From assembly GCA_022447495.1 (NCBI GenBank), contig JAKVBH010000017.1:1-64000 (forward strand): a stretch of 64,000 nt of DNA, written 5' to 3'. Shown here piece after piece: positions 38,217-47,505 of the stretch (position 1 is the first letter of the stretch; each line of letters starts with the position of its first letter). The DNA comes from Marinovum sp. (lineage in GTDB: Bacteria > Pseudomonadota > Alphaproteobacteria > Rhodobacterales > Rhodobacteraceae). Both the position numbers and the translations under genes were made by a program. The notes beneath the pieces were generated by a model. It was not told where the DNA came from. It saw nothing but the letters and a program-made list of their open reading frames with translations, and searched no databases.

Positions 38217-38711
38217 ATGTCAAAGAAACAACACTACACGATTACCGTGAACGGCAAGGAGGAAGAGTTCCTCGCCGAACCACGCGAATTGCTCATCTAT
38301 ACACTGCGCGAGCGGCTCAACATCACGGGCCCGCACATTGGCTGTGAAACATCCCATTGCGGCGCGTGCACGGTCACCATCGACGGCAAATCAGTCAAAG
38401 CGTGCACGATGTTTGTGGCGCAAGCCGATGGCAAAGATGTCACCACAATCGAGGGTATCGGTGGTCCCGACAATCTACATCCGCTTCAAAACGCGTTCAA
38501 AGAGCATCACGGGCTACAATGCGGATATTGCACCCCGGGCATGATCACCCGCGCCACTAAGTTTTTGGAAGAAAACCCAAACCCGACCGAAGAGGAAATC
38601 CGCTTCGGTATGGCCGGCAACATTTGCCGCTGCACCGGATACCAAAACATCGTGAAATCCATCCAGGCCGCTGCGGCTGAAATGAGTGCAGTCAGGGAGG
38701 CGGCAGAATGA
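38217..38711 (+). CDS. coxS: Carbon monoxide dehydrogenase, small (2Fe-2S) subunit
   Basis: Carries two [2Fe-2S] clusters that conduct electrons from the molybdenum site to FAD. The plant-type ferredoxin cysteines are Cys43, Cys48, Cys51 and Cys63 ([12 protein letters not shown]...KACTM); the helical domain cysteines are Cys102, Cys105, Cys137 and Cys139 ([16 protein letters not shown]). At 164 residues it matches the family. AAGGATATCCC precedes the ATG, and the stop overlaps the coxL ATG by four bases (ATGA), so the subunits are probably made in step. Confidence 0.96.
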   Translation: MSKKQHYTITVNGKEEEFLAEPRELLIYTLRERLNITGPHIGCETSHCGACTVTIDGKSVKACTMFVAQADGKDVTTIEGIGGPDNLHPLQNAFKEHHGLQCGYCTPGMITRATKFLEENPNPTEEEIRFGMAGNICRCTGYQNIVKSIQAAAAEMSAVREAAE

Positions 38712-41137
38712 AAGACGAAGTCACAAGCCGCGAAGAGAGGATTGAAAACCTCAAAGGCATGGGCTGCTCGCGCAAGCGTGTGGAAGATGCTCGTTTCACT
38801 CAAGGCAAGGGCAATTACGTCGACGATATCAAGCTCGACGGGATGCTCTTTGGTGATTTTGTGCGCTCCCCCTATGCCCATGCCAAGGTGGTGAGCATCA
38901 ACACCGAAGAAGCGATGAAGGTCCCCGGCGTTCTCGCCGTTCTCACAGCCGCCGATCTGGCGCCATTGGGTTTGCATTGGATGCCCACCCTGGCGGGCGA
39001 CAAACAGATGGTTTTGGCCGATGGCAAAGTGCTCTTCCAAGGTCAGGAAGTGGCCTTTGTGGTTGCAGAAGATCGCTACGCAGCGGCCGATGGGATCGAA
39101 GCGGTCGAGGTCGAATATGAAGAGCTCGAAGTGCTCGTCGATCCGTTCAAATCCATGGGCTCAGACGTGGTCCTGCGCGAGGATACGGTGGACGATGCGG
39201 GCAAACCCGTGGATGGCGCCCATGGTCCGCGCAAGCACCATAACCACATCTTTACGTGGGAAGCCGGTGACAAAGATCCGACGTTCGAGGTGATTGATGC
39301 CGCCGAGGTCGTGGCCGAAGAGACCATGTACTATCACCGCACGCACCCATGCCCGCTGGAAACCTGCGGTTGTGTGGCATCGATGGACAAGGTCAACGGG
39401 AAATTGACGCTGTGGGGCACGTTCCAAGCGCCGCACGCGATCCGCACAGTTGTGAGCCTCATCTCAGGGATTGAAGAACATAACATCCGGGTCATCAGCC
39501 CCGACATCGGCGGCGGGTTTGGCAACAAGGTGGGGGCTTACCCCGGCTATGTCTGCTCCGTTGTGGCCTCCATCGTTACCGGCAAACCGGTGAAGTGGAT
39601 CGAAGACCGCATGGACAACCTTATGACCACGGCCTTTGCCCGTGATTATTGGATGAAGGGCCGGATCAGCGCCACAAAAGAGGGCAAGATCACTGGGCTT
39701 CATTGTCATGTCACAGCTGACCATGGCGGTTTTGACGCCTGCGCCGACCCGACGAAGTTCCCCGCAGGCTTCATGAACATCTGCACTGGGTCCTATGACA
39801 TCCCAACGGCTTTTCTTGAAGTGGACGGTGTCTACACCAACAAGGCACCGGGCGGGGTCAGCTATCGTTGTTCCTTCCGCGTGACGGAAGCGGTCTACTT
39901 CATCGAGCGCATGATCGAGGTGCTTGCGATTGAGTTAAGCATGGATGCAGCCGAACTGCGCCGGATCAACTTTATCAAAAAGGAGCAATTCCCCTACACC
40001 GCGGCACTTGGATGGGAATACGACAGCGGCGATTATCACACCGCCTGGGATAAGGCCCTCAAAACGGTCGACTACGCAGGCCTGCGCGCCGAACAAGCGC
40101 AGCGCGTGGAAGACTTCAAGGCGGGCAAAACGCGGTCTCTGATGGGTGTCGGTCTGAGTTTCTTCACCGAAATCGTGGGCGCTGGACCGGTCAAAAATTG
40201 CGATATTCTTGGCCTTGGCATGTTCGATAGCTGTGAAATCCGCATCCACCCAACGGGCTCAGCCATTGCGCGCTTGGGCACGATCTCTCAAGGACAGGGA
40301 CACGCAACCACGTTTGCGCAGATCCTGGCCTCCGAAATCGGCCTGCCCGCGGATTCCATCACCATCGAAGAGGGGGATACTGACACTGCGCCTTACGGTT
40401 TGGGCACCTACGGTTCCCGCTCAACGCCAGTGGCCGGTGCGGCGACCGCAATGGCCGGGCGTAAGATCCGGGCCAAGGCCCAGATGATCGCGGCCTATCT
40501 GCTCGAAGTTCACGACGACGATGTCGAGTTTGACGTGGATCGGTTTGTCGTCAAAGGCGCACCAGAGCGGTTCAAGACGATGAAGGACATTGCCTTTGCC
40601 GCGTACAACCAGGCGATCCCAGGGATTGAACCCGGTTTGGAAGCGGTGAGTTACTACGATCCGCCGAACATGACCTATCCGTTTGGGGCCTATGTCTGTG
40701 TGATGGACATCGACGTGGACACCGGCACCACCGACATCCGCCGTTTTTATGCGCTGGATGATTGTGGTACGCGGATCAACCCGATGGTCATCGAAGGCCA
40801 GGTCCACGGCGGCCTGACCGAAGCACTCGCCGTCGCCCTGGGCCAAGAAATTGCCTATGACGATATGGGCAACGTGAAGACCGGTACGTTGATGGATTTC
40901 TTCCTACCCACGGCGTGGGAAGTGCCAAACTATGAGACCGACCACACTGTCACGCCCTCACCGCACCATCCAATCGGTGCCAAGGGTGTGGGCGAAAGCC
41001 CCCACGTGGGCGGCGTGCCGTGCTTTTCCAATGCTGTGCAAGATGCGTTCCGCGCCTTTGGCCTGCGGCACACCAACATGCCTCATGACCACTGGCGCAT
41101 CTGGAAAACCGCAAACGAACTTGGCCTGCACGGCTAG
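38708..41137 (+). CDS. coxL: Carbon monoxide dehydrogenase, large (Mo-Cu) subunit, form I
   Basis: Catalytic subunit that oxidises CO to CO2 at a CuSMoO2 centre bound with molybdopterin cytosine dinucleotide. At 809 residues it equals the Oligotropha enzyme in length. Cys388, the copper ligand there, lies in the active-site loop VSYRCSFR (384-391), the form I signature (form II has AYRGAGR). The loop has Ser385 where AYRCSFR has Ala. The catalytic glutamate is Glu763 in [10 protein letters not shown]. The GGGFGNK motif (268-274) is present too. This supports true CO oxidation rather than another hydroxylase. A stable hairpin follows the stop. Confidence 0.96.
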   Translation: MKDEVTSREERIENLKGMGCSRKRVEDARFTQGKGNYVDDIKLDGMLFGDFVRSPYAHAKVVSINTEEAMKVPGVLAVLTAADLAPLGLHWMPTLAGDKQMVLADGKVLFQGQEVAFVVAEDRYAAADGIEAVEVEYEELEVLVDPFKSMGSDVVLREDTVDDAGKPVDGAHGPRKHHNHIFTWEAGDKDPTFEVIDAAEVVAEETMYYHRTHPCPLETCGCVASMDKVNGKLTLWGTFQAPHAIRTVVSLISGIEEHNIRVISPDIGGGFGNKVGAYPGYVCSVVASIVTGKPVKWIEDRMDNLMTTAFARDYWMKGRISATKEGKITGLHCHVTADHGGFDACADPTKFPAGFMNICTGSYDIPTAFLEVDGVYTNKAPGGVSYRCSFRVTEAVYFIERMIEVLAIELSMDAAELRRINFIKKEQFPYTAALGWEYDSGDYHTAWDKALKTVDYAGLRAEQAQRVEDFKAGKTRSLMGVGLSFFTEIVGAGPVKNCDILGLGMFDSCEIRIHPTGSAIARLGTISQGQGHATTFAQILASEIGLPADSITIEEGDTDTAPYGLGTYGSRSTPVAGAATAMAGRKIRAKAQMIAAYLLEVHDDDVEFDVDRFVVKGAPERFKTMKDIAFAAYNQAIPGIEPGLEAVSYYDPPNMTYPFGAYVCVMDIDVDTGTTDIRRFYALDDCGTRINPMVIEGQVHGGLTEALAVALGQEIAYDDMGNVKTGTLMDFFLPTAWEVPNYETDHTVTPSPHHPIGAKGVGESPHVGGVPCFSNAVQDAFRAFGLRHTNMPHDHWRIWKTANELGLHG

Positions 41138-41146
41138 CCCCAGGTT

Positions 41147-41168
41147 GGGGCGGGATCATACCCGCCCC
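41147..41168 (+). other. Stable hairpin between coxL and coxD
   Basis: A perfect 8-bp stem GGGGCGGG (41147-41154) and CCCGCCCC (41161-41168) with loop ATCATA follows the coxL stop by nine bases. No T-run follows, and the coxD ribosome site (GGAG) begins four bases later. It may protect the coxMSL message or lower expression of the maturation genes rather than end transcription. Confidence 0.6.
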
Positions 41169-41181
41169 ACGGAGACCCCAA

Positions 41182-42057
41182 ATGAATTGGACGGATCTAC
41201 AAACTGCGCTCGGCGCTCAAGGATATGTTGCATCAAGCGATTTGTCCGTGGCGCTGCACCTTGCGATCTCGCTGGAGCGTCCCTTGTTGCTTGAAGGCGC
41301 TGCAGGTGTCGGCAAAACCGAGGTTGCCCGTACGCTCAGCCTCGCCCAAAACACCAAGCTCATTCGCTTGCAATGCTATGAAGGCTTGGATGCCTCCCAA
41401 GCAATTTATGAGTGGAACTATCAGCGTCAGCTTTTGACGATCCGCTCGGCGGCAGAGCATGGTGAAACCGGCAAATCGGTCGAGGATCGCATCTTTTCCC
41501 GCGATTTCCTGCTCGAACGCCCGCTGCTGGCCGCGATCACGCAAGACGTCCCGCCTGTGCTCTTGATCGACGAAATCGACCGGGCGGACGAAGAGTTCGA
41601 AGCCTATCTGCTTGAAGTCTTGTCGGATTATCAGGTCTCAGTGCCCGAGCTCGGTACGATCACAGCCACCAGCAAACCCATTGTCATCCTGACCTCAAAC
41701 GGCACCCGCGACCTCAGCGATGCGCTGCGTCGCCGCTGCCTTTACACCTATGTCGATTATCCGGATCGCAGGACGGAACTCGCAATCCTCAAAGCACGCT
41801 GCCCCCAAGTTGAAAACCGCTTGTCGGATCAAATCATTGGCTTTGTTCAAAAACTGCGTGAAGAGGAGCTTGAGAAAAGACCCGGCATTGCCGAGATGCT
41901 CGATTTCGCCGCCGCATTAATGGGGCTTGGCATTGCCGATCTCACCGATGATCCAGCCGTGCTGCAATCCACGCTCACTACGCTGCTCAAAACGCAAACC
42001 GATCAAGCGCAGATTTCGACTGAGGTGGCCCAACGCCTCGCGGGGAAAGCAGCATGA
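41182..42057 (+). CDS. coxD: CO dehydrogenase maturation AAA+ ATPase CoxD (MoxR family)
   Basis: MoxR-type AAA+ ATPase that in Oligotropha is needed to add sulfur and copper to the CoxL active site. The 291-residue product has Walker A GAAGVGKTE (39-47), Walker B LLIDE (127-131) and ILTSNGTRDLSDALRRRCLY as sensor 1/arginine finger. It overlaps coxE by four bases (ATGA), consistent with the usual MoxR-VWA pairing in which the two proteins act together as a chaperone. It is soluble. Confidence 0.93.
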   Translation: MNWTDLQTALGAQGYVASSDLSVALHLAISLERPLLLEGAAGVGKTEVARTLSLAQNTKLIRLQCYEGLDASQAIYEWNYQRQLLTIRSAAEHGETGKSVEDRIFSRDFLLERPLLAAITQDVPPVLLIDEIDRADEEFEAYLLEVLSDYQVSVPELGTITATSKPIVILTSNGTRDLSDALRRRCLYTYVDYPDRRTELAILKARCPQVENRLSDQIIGFVQKLREEELEKRPGIAEMLDFAAALMGLGIADLTDDPAVLQSTLTTLLKTQTDQAQISTEVAQRLAGKAA

Positions 42058-43235
42058 GCCGCGTGACGCGCTTTGCCGCCCGCGATCCTGGGCCAGCCGC
42101 GCGCATGGTGGGCTTCATCGCGCATTTGCGTGAGAAAGGTCTACGATTGGGAGTGGCCGAAGCGGATCTCAGCTTGAACGCGCTAACCGCTGTGAATGCC
42201 AGCCACCCCGAAGACTGCCGTCGCGCCCTGCGGGCCACCTGCACCGGATGCAAAGAAGAAGCTGAACGCTTTGATGCGCTGTTCGACAGTTTCTGGCTGG
42301 ATGCGGGCCGCGTGAAACAGCGCATCGTGCCCAAACCACACGCCGCTTTGAACACTGACGTTCACAGCTCCCGCGATGGCACTGGACAAGACGCACGCGT
42401 CAGCGGGACATCCACGTCTCCGGAGACGGGTGAGGGGGAGGCCGACAGTGACGGCACCGGCAAGCTCATCGCCACCAAACAAAGCAATCTCAGCCGCCGT
42501 GACCTGCGCGACCTGGTCCGGGCCGAAGATGTCGCTGAAGCGGAATTGGTGGCCCGTCGCATCGGCGCGGCCCTGCGTGACAAACGCTCGCGCCGCCGCA
42601 TCGCGGCTCGCAAAGGCGACCGGTTACACTTTCGCAAGACCATACGGCGCAGCCTGTCCACAGGGGCGGAACCGCTGCGGCTCCTGCGCAAACGCCGCCC
42701 GGATCGCGACCGTAAGATTGTCGCTCTGTGCGATGTCTCTGGGTCGATGAGCGTTTATTCGAAAATCTTCCTGGCCTTTCTGACCGGGCTCATGCGCGCG
42801 GACAAAAACGCGGATGCCTATCTCTTTCACACGCGACTTGTTCGGATCACCGAAGCGCTGCGCGACAAAGACGCGATGCGCGCCATTGGGCGGATGTCGC
42901 TCATGGCGGATGGGTTTGGCGGTGGCTCCAAGATCGGCCCCTCGTTGCAGCGTTTTGCCGACACCTATGCCAAGCGCTTTGTTGATGGTCGCAGCGTCGT
43001 CCTGGTCCTGTCCGACGGATACGACGCCGAGCCGCCCGAACACCTCGCCGTAGCCCTAGCCAAACTCAAGAAACGTGGCTGCAAGATCATCTGGGTCAAC
43101 CCGCTCAAAGGCTGGCGTGACTATGCGCCCATCGCAGGGGCCATGGCGGCGGCCTTACCACATCTCGATGTGTTCGCGGCGGCAAACACACTCGATGATC
43201 TTGCCGCGCTCGAGACAGAATTGGCGCATCTATGA
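42054..43235 (+). CDS. coxE: CO dehydrogenase maturation VWA protein CoxE
   Basis: Partner of CoxD, with a C-terminal von Willebrand A domain. The metal-ion adhesion site is DVSGS (227-231), with the threonine and aspartate positions supplied further on (LVLSDGYDAEPPEHL). The N-terminal half is helical and the middle linker (about 105-145) is Ser/Gly/Thr/Asp-rich and probably disordered. At 393 residues it matches CoxE. Its stop overlaps the next ATG by four bases. The strongly basic segment RDKRSRRRIAARKGDR precedes the VWA domain. Confidence 0.93.
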   Translation: MSRVTRFAARDPGPAARMVGFIAHLREKGLRLGVAEADLSLNALTAVNASHPEDCRRALRATCTGCKEEAERFDALFDSFWLDAGRVKQRIVPKPHAALNTDVHSSRDGTGQDARVSGTSTSPETGEGEADSDGTGKLIATKQSNLSRRDLRDLVRAEDVAEAELVARRIGAALRDKRSRRRIAARKGDRLHFRKTIRRSLSTGAEPLRLLRKRRPDRDRKIVALCDVSGSMSVYSKIFLAFLTGLMRADKNADAYLFHTRLVRITEALRDKDAMRAIGRMSLMADGFGGGSKIGPSLQRFADTYAKRFVDGRSVVLVLSDGYDAEPPEHLAVALAKLKKRGCKIIWVNPLKGWRDYAPIAGAMAAALPHLDVFAAANTLDDLAALETELAHL

Positions 43236-44014
43236 CCCCGGCAGAAGTCCTTGATGGTGACCTCGCAGAAGCCGCGCAAAACCTGCGCGACAAGTTGGAA
43301 CCCTTTGCCTTTGCAACGATTGTGCGCACCGCAGGCGCAACGGCTGCCAAACCCGGAGCGAAAGCTCTGCTGAGTGCAGATGGCACGATCCTCCACGGCT
43401 GGCTTGGCGGGGGATGCACGCGGGGCGCTGTTAAACGCGCTGCCATTGACGCCTTGCAAAGCGGCGCTCCGCAGTTGATCTCGGTTGCGCCCGAGGACCT
43501 GCTGGAGGAGTTGGGCGTAGCGGCGGGTGACACAGTCGACGGAACGCGGTTTGCCCGCAATGGGTGTCCGTCACGGGGCACGGTCGATATCTTCATCGAA
43601 CCCAGTCTGCCCATGCCAGAACTTGTCGTGCTTGGCGCTTCGCCCGTGGCCCAAGCCATCACCGCGCTCGCTCCGCAGTTTCACTGGCACGTGGCCTCAA
43701 CGCTTGCCGAAGGCGTGGCCGCCGCGCGCCAAAAATACGTGGTGATTGCCACGCAGGGGCAGGGGGATTTGAACGCACTTAAATCGGCACTCTCGGGACC
43801 GGTCGATTATGTCGCGTTTGTTGGCAGCGCGCGAAAATACGCGACCCTAGCGGAGAAACTGCGCGCGAGCGGCGTCTCTGCAGAGGCCATTCGATCGGTC
43901 GACGCGCCAGCGGGCCTCGATCTGGGCGCCGTTACGCCAGAAGAAATCGCTCTCTCGATCCTTGCCCAACTGGTGCGCGTACGCCGCCAGGGACGGGTGG
44001 ATCAACATGTTTGA
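43232..44014 (+). CDS. coxF: XdhC/CoxF-family molybdenum cofactor insertion protein
   Basis: Member of the XdhC/CoxI family that binds the molybdenum cofactor and delivers it, after sulfuration, to the target enzyme. The 260-residue protein has an N-terminal XdhC_CoxI block (FATIVRTAGATAAKPGAKAL, GWLGGGCTRGAVKRAA) and a C-terminal Rossmann-like XdhC_C block (ELVVLGASPVAQAI...DYVAFVGSARKY, PEEIALSILAQLVRVR). CoxF in Oligotropha has the same place after coxE. It overlaps the next gene by eight bases. Confidence 0.9.
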   Translation: MTPAEVLDGDLAEAAQNLRDKLEPFAFATIVRTAGATAAKPGAKALLSADGTILHGWLGGGCTRGAVKRAAIDALQSGAPQLISVAPEDLLEELGVAAGDTVDGTRFARNGCPSRGTVDIFIEPSLPMPELVVLGASPVAQAITALAPQFHWHVASTLAEGVAAARQKYVVIATQGQGDLNALKSALSGPVDYVAFVGSARKYATLAEKLRASGVSAEAIRSVDAPAGLDLGAVTPEEIALSILAQLVRVRRQGRVDQHV

Positions 44015-44615
44015 GATGGCCGCCATACTCTTGGCTGCGGGGCTGTCGCGCAGGATGGGACCGACAAATAAACTCCTATTGGAGATCAGCGGCAAACCAA
44101 TGGTGCGGCATGTGGCCGAAACCTATCTCTCTGCCATCGACGGTCCATTGACCGTTGTCACAGGGTTCGAAGCTGACCGGGTTGGCGCTGCGTTATGGGG
44201 GCTCGACCTACATTTGGTTCATAACGATGTATTTATTCGCGGCCAGCCAAGCTCCGTGTCCGCGGGCTTGGTTGCTGCGCCAGAGGCCGAACTGTTGCTG
44301 ATCGGATTGGCAGATCAACCCTTGCTGACGGCCTCAAACCTTCGATCGCTCATGGCCTGTCACAAGAATGCTGACCCGCGTCGGATCACGATCCCAATGC
44401 GTGGCGATCGCCGGGGCAATCCAATTGTCATCCCGCGCCTTCTGAGGGACCGGCTTACCGAGAACCCCGAGCGCCCTGGGTGCATGCGGTTCACCCGTGA
44501 CTTTCCCGAGCATGTGCAACGCGCGCCCATGGAGGCCGATGGTTTCTACCACGATATCGACACACTGGACGACTCGCGCGCGCTCCCAGCATCGGATGCG
44601 GAGGTCGTGACATGA
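44007..44615 (+). CDS. Molybdenum cofactor cytidylyltransferase-like protein (MocA/MobA family)
   Basis: Nucleotidyltransferase likely to convert Mo-molybdopterin to the cytosine dinucleotide form that CoxL uses. The nucleotide-binding motif is ILLAAGLSRRMGPTNKLLLEI, with GLADQPLL for the metal-binding aspartate region and GNPIVIPR further on. The 202-residue length fits MocA. A start three residues downstream (44016) is also possible. In form I cox clusters such a gene usually supplies MCD to CO dehydrogenase; the enzyme's specificity for CTP is assumed. The stop overlaps the small ORF (ATGA). Confidence 0.88.
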   Translation: MFEMAAILLAAGLSRRMGPTNKLLLEISGKPMVRHVAETYLSAIDGPLTVVTGFEADRVGAALWGLDLHLVHNDVFIRGQPSSVSAGLVAAPEAELLLIGLADQPLLTASNLRSLMACHKNADPRRITIPMRGDRRGNPIVIPRLLRDRLTENPERPGCMRFTRDFPEHVQRAPMEADGFYHDIDTLDDSRALPASDAEVVT

Positions 44616-44704
44616 AACGTATCGCCCGCCGCATGATTGCGTTGATCTCTAGGCTCAAACCGACGCCTGAGCAGGTCGAGAATATTCGATTCCCCTGTTG
44701 TTAA
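44612..44704 (+). CDS. 30-residue basic peptide ending Cys-Cys, in the cox operon
   Basis: A short frame that starts by ATGA overlap with the cytidylyltransferase stop and ends 16 bases before coxG. Its product, MKRIARRMIALISRLKPTPEQ followed by VENIRFPCC, has a basic amphipathic N-terminal half (K, R and I/L/M alternating) and closes with vicinal cysteines. No family is recognised. Position and coupling favour real translation, but a peptide this short could be a coincidence; the codons use the same G/C-rich style as neighbours. If real, a helper role in CoxL maturation (for example handling copper via Cys-Cys) is only a guess. Confidence 0.5.
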   Translation: MKRIARRMIALISRLKPTPEQVENIRFPCC

Positions 44705-44720
44705 TGAAGGACATAACGCC

Positions 44721-45173
44721 ATGGAACTGAACGACGAAATCATCATCAACGCGCCAAAAGAGCGGGTGTATGCGGCGCTGAATGATCCTGAAATCCTCAA
44801 AGACTGTATTCCGGGCTGTGAAGAGTTGATCAAGCATTCCGACACGGAATTGGAAGCCAAAGTTGTCCTGAAAATCGGCCCGGTCAAAGCCCGGTTCAGC
44901 GGCGATGTGGTGCTCGACCAATCGGGTGCACCGGATGCATTTTCACTTTCTGGTCGCGGCAATGGTGGTGCGGCTGGGCACGCCAAGGGCGGTGCTGACG
45001 TGACGTTGACGGCGGACGGAGACACGACCGTACTGCGCTATGAGGCCAAGGCGGAGATCGGCGGGAAACTGGCACAACTCGGCAGTCGTCTGGTCCAAAG
45101 TACCGCCAAAAAGCTGGCCGCGAAGTTCTTTAAATCCTTTGCCGAAGTTGTCGATGAAACTGTCTCAGCCTGA
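44721..45173 (+). CDS. coxG: CoxG family membrane-recruiting protein (SRPBCC)
   Basis: SRPBCC-fold protein of 150 residues that in CO oxidisers helps attach CO dehydrogenase to the cytoplasmic membrane, so electrons reach the quinone pool. Typical CoxG segments are MELNDEIIINAPKERVYAALNDPEIL, CIPGCEEL, KVVLKIGPVKARFSG and the C-terminal GGKLAQLGSRLVQSTAKKLAAKFF. It ends in a hydrophobic, amphipathic stretch instead of a true helix span. AAGGA precedes the ATG. It is the last recognisable gene of the cox cluster. Confidence 0.9.
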   Translation: MELNDEIIINAPKERVYAALNDPEILKDCIPGCEELIKHSDTELEAKVVLKIGPVKARFSGDVVLDQSGAPDAFSLSGRGNGGAAGHAKGGADVTLTADGDTTVLRYEAKAEIGGKLAQLGSRLVQSTAKKLAAKFFKSFAEVVDETVSA

Positions 45174-45475
45174 GCCTTTCACACGAGCTCATCTCGCCGC
45201 CGATGATGTTGGCGCGCGGCGAGGTGGTGGCCCAAGTGATCAATCGAACCTCGCGGTGTTTCGGTGTCCAAAGATCTTCCTGCACGGCGATCAAACCGCG
45301 ATTTGAGCACTTGGTGCATGTTGCAGCCAATGATGTCCAACTTGCGGAAATTCAAGAATGCGGCCATTTTCCAATCTATGCTAACCCACCGAGATGCGGC
45401 AACGCCTGAGCCGGTGTGACCAAGAGCGAGACGCTCGCATAGATGAGCGCATTGCGATGCGCCAAGGAGAGCACA
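45174..45475. other. 302-base gap after coxG
   Basis: No gene, tRNA or strong hairpin was recognised. Short frames on both strands lack ribosome sites. The promoter of the downstream racemase-fold gene should lie here. Confidence 0.4.
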
Positions 45476-46138
45476 GTGCATATCGGCCTGATCGGCGGCA
45501 TTGGACCCGCAGCAACGGATTTCTACTATCGCAGGCTGATCACTGCCGCGGCTGCGCACAATCGCGATTTGGACCTCACAATCGTTCACGCGGATGCTTC
45601 AACGCTGCTCGGCAATCTGATCAAAGATGACCACGACGCGCAGTGCGGCATCTACAGAAAACTCACCAACCGTCTGGCAGCGGCGGGCGCACAAAATGTT
45701 GTCGTCACATCCATCGCGGGGCATTTCTGCATCGACGATTTTGTTCAGATGTCGCCTCTTCCCGTGATCGATCTGATACCCGCTCTTGCGAAATGGATCA
45801 AAAACAAAGGCATGCAACGGGTAGGCATATTGGGCACAGAAACGGTCATGCGCTCCGGCATGTACGGAAAACTCGCGCCTTTGGATGTGCGCGCGCCCCA
45901 AGGGTCTGGTTTGGGTCTCGTGCACGACGCCTATGTCACGTTGGCCCAATCCGGCCAACCAACCGAAGCTTTGCGAGACACTTTTCTTAAGGCAGGTAAC
46001 GACATGATGGCCAATGGTGCCGAGGCGATCTTGCTGGGCGGAACAGATCTGAACGCGATCCTCGATGCCGAAAGCGCGACGTTCCCCATCGTCGATTGCG
46101 CCGGCATCCACCTGGACGAGATCGCGGGCCATATCTGA
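45476..46138 (+). CDS. Aspartate/glutamate racemase-fold protein lacking both catalytic cysteines
   Basis: A 220-residue member of the Asp/Glu/hydantoin racemase superfamily. GTG 45476 is chosen since AAGGAGAG lies just before it and the product then begins MHIGLIGGIGPAATDFYYRR, the family opening. The family's first catalytic motif (C-N-T-A-H) reads S-I-A-G-H here, residues 79-83, and the second (GCTE) reads GGTD, residues 188-191. With both cysteines replaced, normal two-base racemisation is unlikely. Cys85 is near the first site but shifted. It could be a non-racemase isomerase or hydrolase, or a binding protein. It is convergent with the UPF0261 gene. Confidence 0.8.
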   Translation: MHIGLIGGIGPAATDFYYRRLITAAAAHNRDLDLTIVHADASTLLGNLIKDDHDAQCGIYRKLTNRLAAAGAQNVVVTSIAGHFCIDDFVQMSPLPVIDLIPALAKWIKNKGMQRVGILGTETVMRSGMYGKLAPLDVRAPQGSGLGLVHDAYVTLAQSGQPTEALRDTFLKAGNDMMANGAEAILLGGTDLNAILDAESATFPIVDCAGIHLDEIAGHI

Positions 46139-46221
46139 GAATTTAAGCCCAAGACCTCGTCAGATAGTCCTGCGCATCTCCAAAGGGCTTCGCGGGACCG
46201 AACGTGGAGTGGTATCCGAGG

Positions 46222-47457
46222 TCACCTGGACGTGGGCACCCGTCCTTCAGCAATCCAGCCGTCCAGAACTTTGAGCGCCGCATCCGCAAACGCGGCATCG
46301 TTGATGTGACACTCCAGCATGGTCAGCTCTGCAGGAGCTTTGATCGCTTTGCCCATTTCATCGACCATCGCTCCCAGGCCCTTCGGGTCGTATGCAGATC
46401 CGCCTTCGCGGTCCCACTCTTCGACGCCCTGTGTTGGCATCAAGACATGCACAGGGCCTTTGGCTGTTGCCAGACGGTTGGCGATGTCACGCACCAAGGC
46501 GCGGCGTTCATCGGGCGATAGACCTGAGGATTTGATTAGGCGGTTGTGGGCGTGAAAGGGCCGGTCTTTGTAGGCCTGTGGGATCTCTTGCCATCCGGCA
46601 AAATCGATAAGGTCGGCGCAGCCGGGCGATACAATCTGGGGGATGCCGAGGGCTCCGGCATTGGTCAGACGATCTTCACCGGCGTTCACAGCCGAGCCCA
46701 CCATCAGGTTGCTCAACTCAGGCAGGGCAAAATCCATCACGGCTGCAAAGTACCCTTGCCGCGCGAGCGCTTCGAACGCCATGCCGCCCATTCCTGTGGC
46801 GTGGAACACCGCCACTTCAAAGCCACGCTTTTCAAGAGGATCACGTAGGTATTTCATATACTTGAGGCAAGAGGTTCCAAGGCTTGTCATGCCGATGACT
46901 GGGCGGTCAGTCGCGGGTTTTTCGACCGCGTTGGCAGCTCCTAAAACAGCACCTGCAGCCTGCGAGAGCGAGGATTTACACACCGAGTTCAGTCCATAAA
47001 GCCCCCCCGCCCAAAGGATCATCTGAATGTCAGGACTCAATCGATCCGCAGGGATCAGGGGCGAGAAGGACACGGTTGAGACGATGAATTTAGGCACGCC
47101 CAGCGGCAAAGCCTTTGCACAATCAAGGGCAAGATCGGTGCCCATAGTCCCCCCAAGAACAAGCATTCCATCGATTTTGCCCTCGCCATAAAGCGACGCT
47201 GTGAGCGCCGCTGCACCGCGCGCCATGATCTGCATGGCGTGGTTCTCGTCACCGCTGTCGATGGCCTCTTGGATGGAGGCTCCTGCCGCTTTTGCAACGG
47301 CATGTTTGGAGATGTCGGTGGCCTGAGACGGATCGCCTAGTACGCTGACATCCATCGACAAAACAGCGCCGCCTTGGCTGTGAATACACTCGCAGATATA
47401 GTGTAATTCGTCGTCTTTGGTGTCGTAGGTTCCGATGACCAGAATGGTTTTTGTCAT
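46222..47457 (-). CDS. Tm-1-like ATP-binding (UPF0261) protein
   Basis: A 411-residue soluble protein of the UPF0261 family, related to the N-terminal inhibitor domain of tomato Tm-1. ATG 47457 follows GAGGGG and starts MTKTILVIGTYDTKDDELHY. The ATP-binding core (LVLGGTMGTDLALDCAKALPLG, GMTSLGTSCLKYMKYL, VFHATGMGGMAFEALA) and the closing IPQIVSPGCADLIDF are conserved. Its usual bacterial partner, a TIM-barrel PEP-hydrolase-like protein, is not adjacent. Biochemical function in bacteria is not settled. It is convergent with the racemase-fold gene. Confidence 0.88.
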   Translation of the reverse strand: MTKTILVIGTYDTKDDELHYICECIHSQGGAVLSMDVSVLGDPSQATDISKHAVAKAAGASIQEAIDSGDENHAMQIMARGAAALTASLYGEGKIDGMLVLGGTMGTDLALDCAKALPLGVPKFIVSTVSFSPLIPADRLSPDIQMILWAGGLYGLNSVCKSSLSQAAGAVLGAANAVEKPATDRPVIGMTSLGTSCLKYMKYLRDPLEKRGFEVAVFHATGMGGMAFEALARQGYFAAVMDFALPELSNLMVGSAVNAGEDRLTNAGALGIPQIVSPGCADLIDFAGWQEIPQAYKDRPFHAHNRLIKSSGLSPDERRALVRDIANRLATAKGPVHVLMPTQGVEEWDREGGSAYDPKGLGAMVDEMGKAIKAPAELTMLECHINDAAFADAALKVLDGWIAEGRVPTSR

Positions 47458-47505
47458 GATGTCCCCTCTCGCGCCTCGCCCGCGCATGGTCGTGTCATTT
47501 GAATC

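Noticed and set aside
45203..45409. 68-codon plus frame after coxG
   Set aside because: No ribosome site and no similarity; composition unlike the neighbours.
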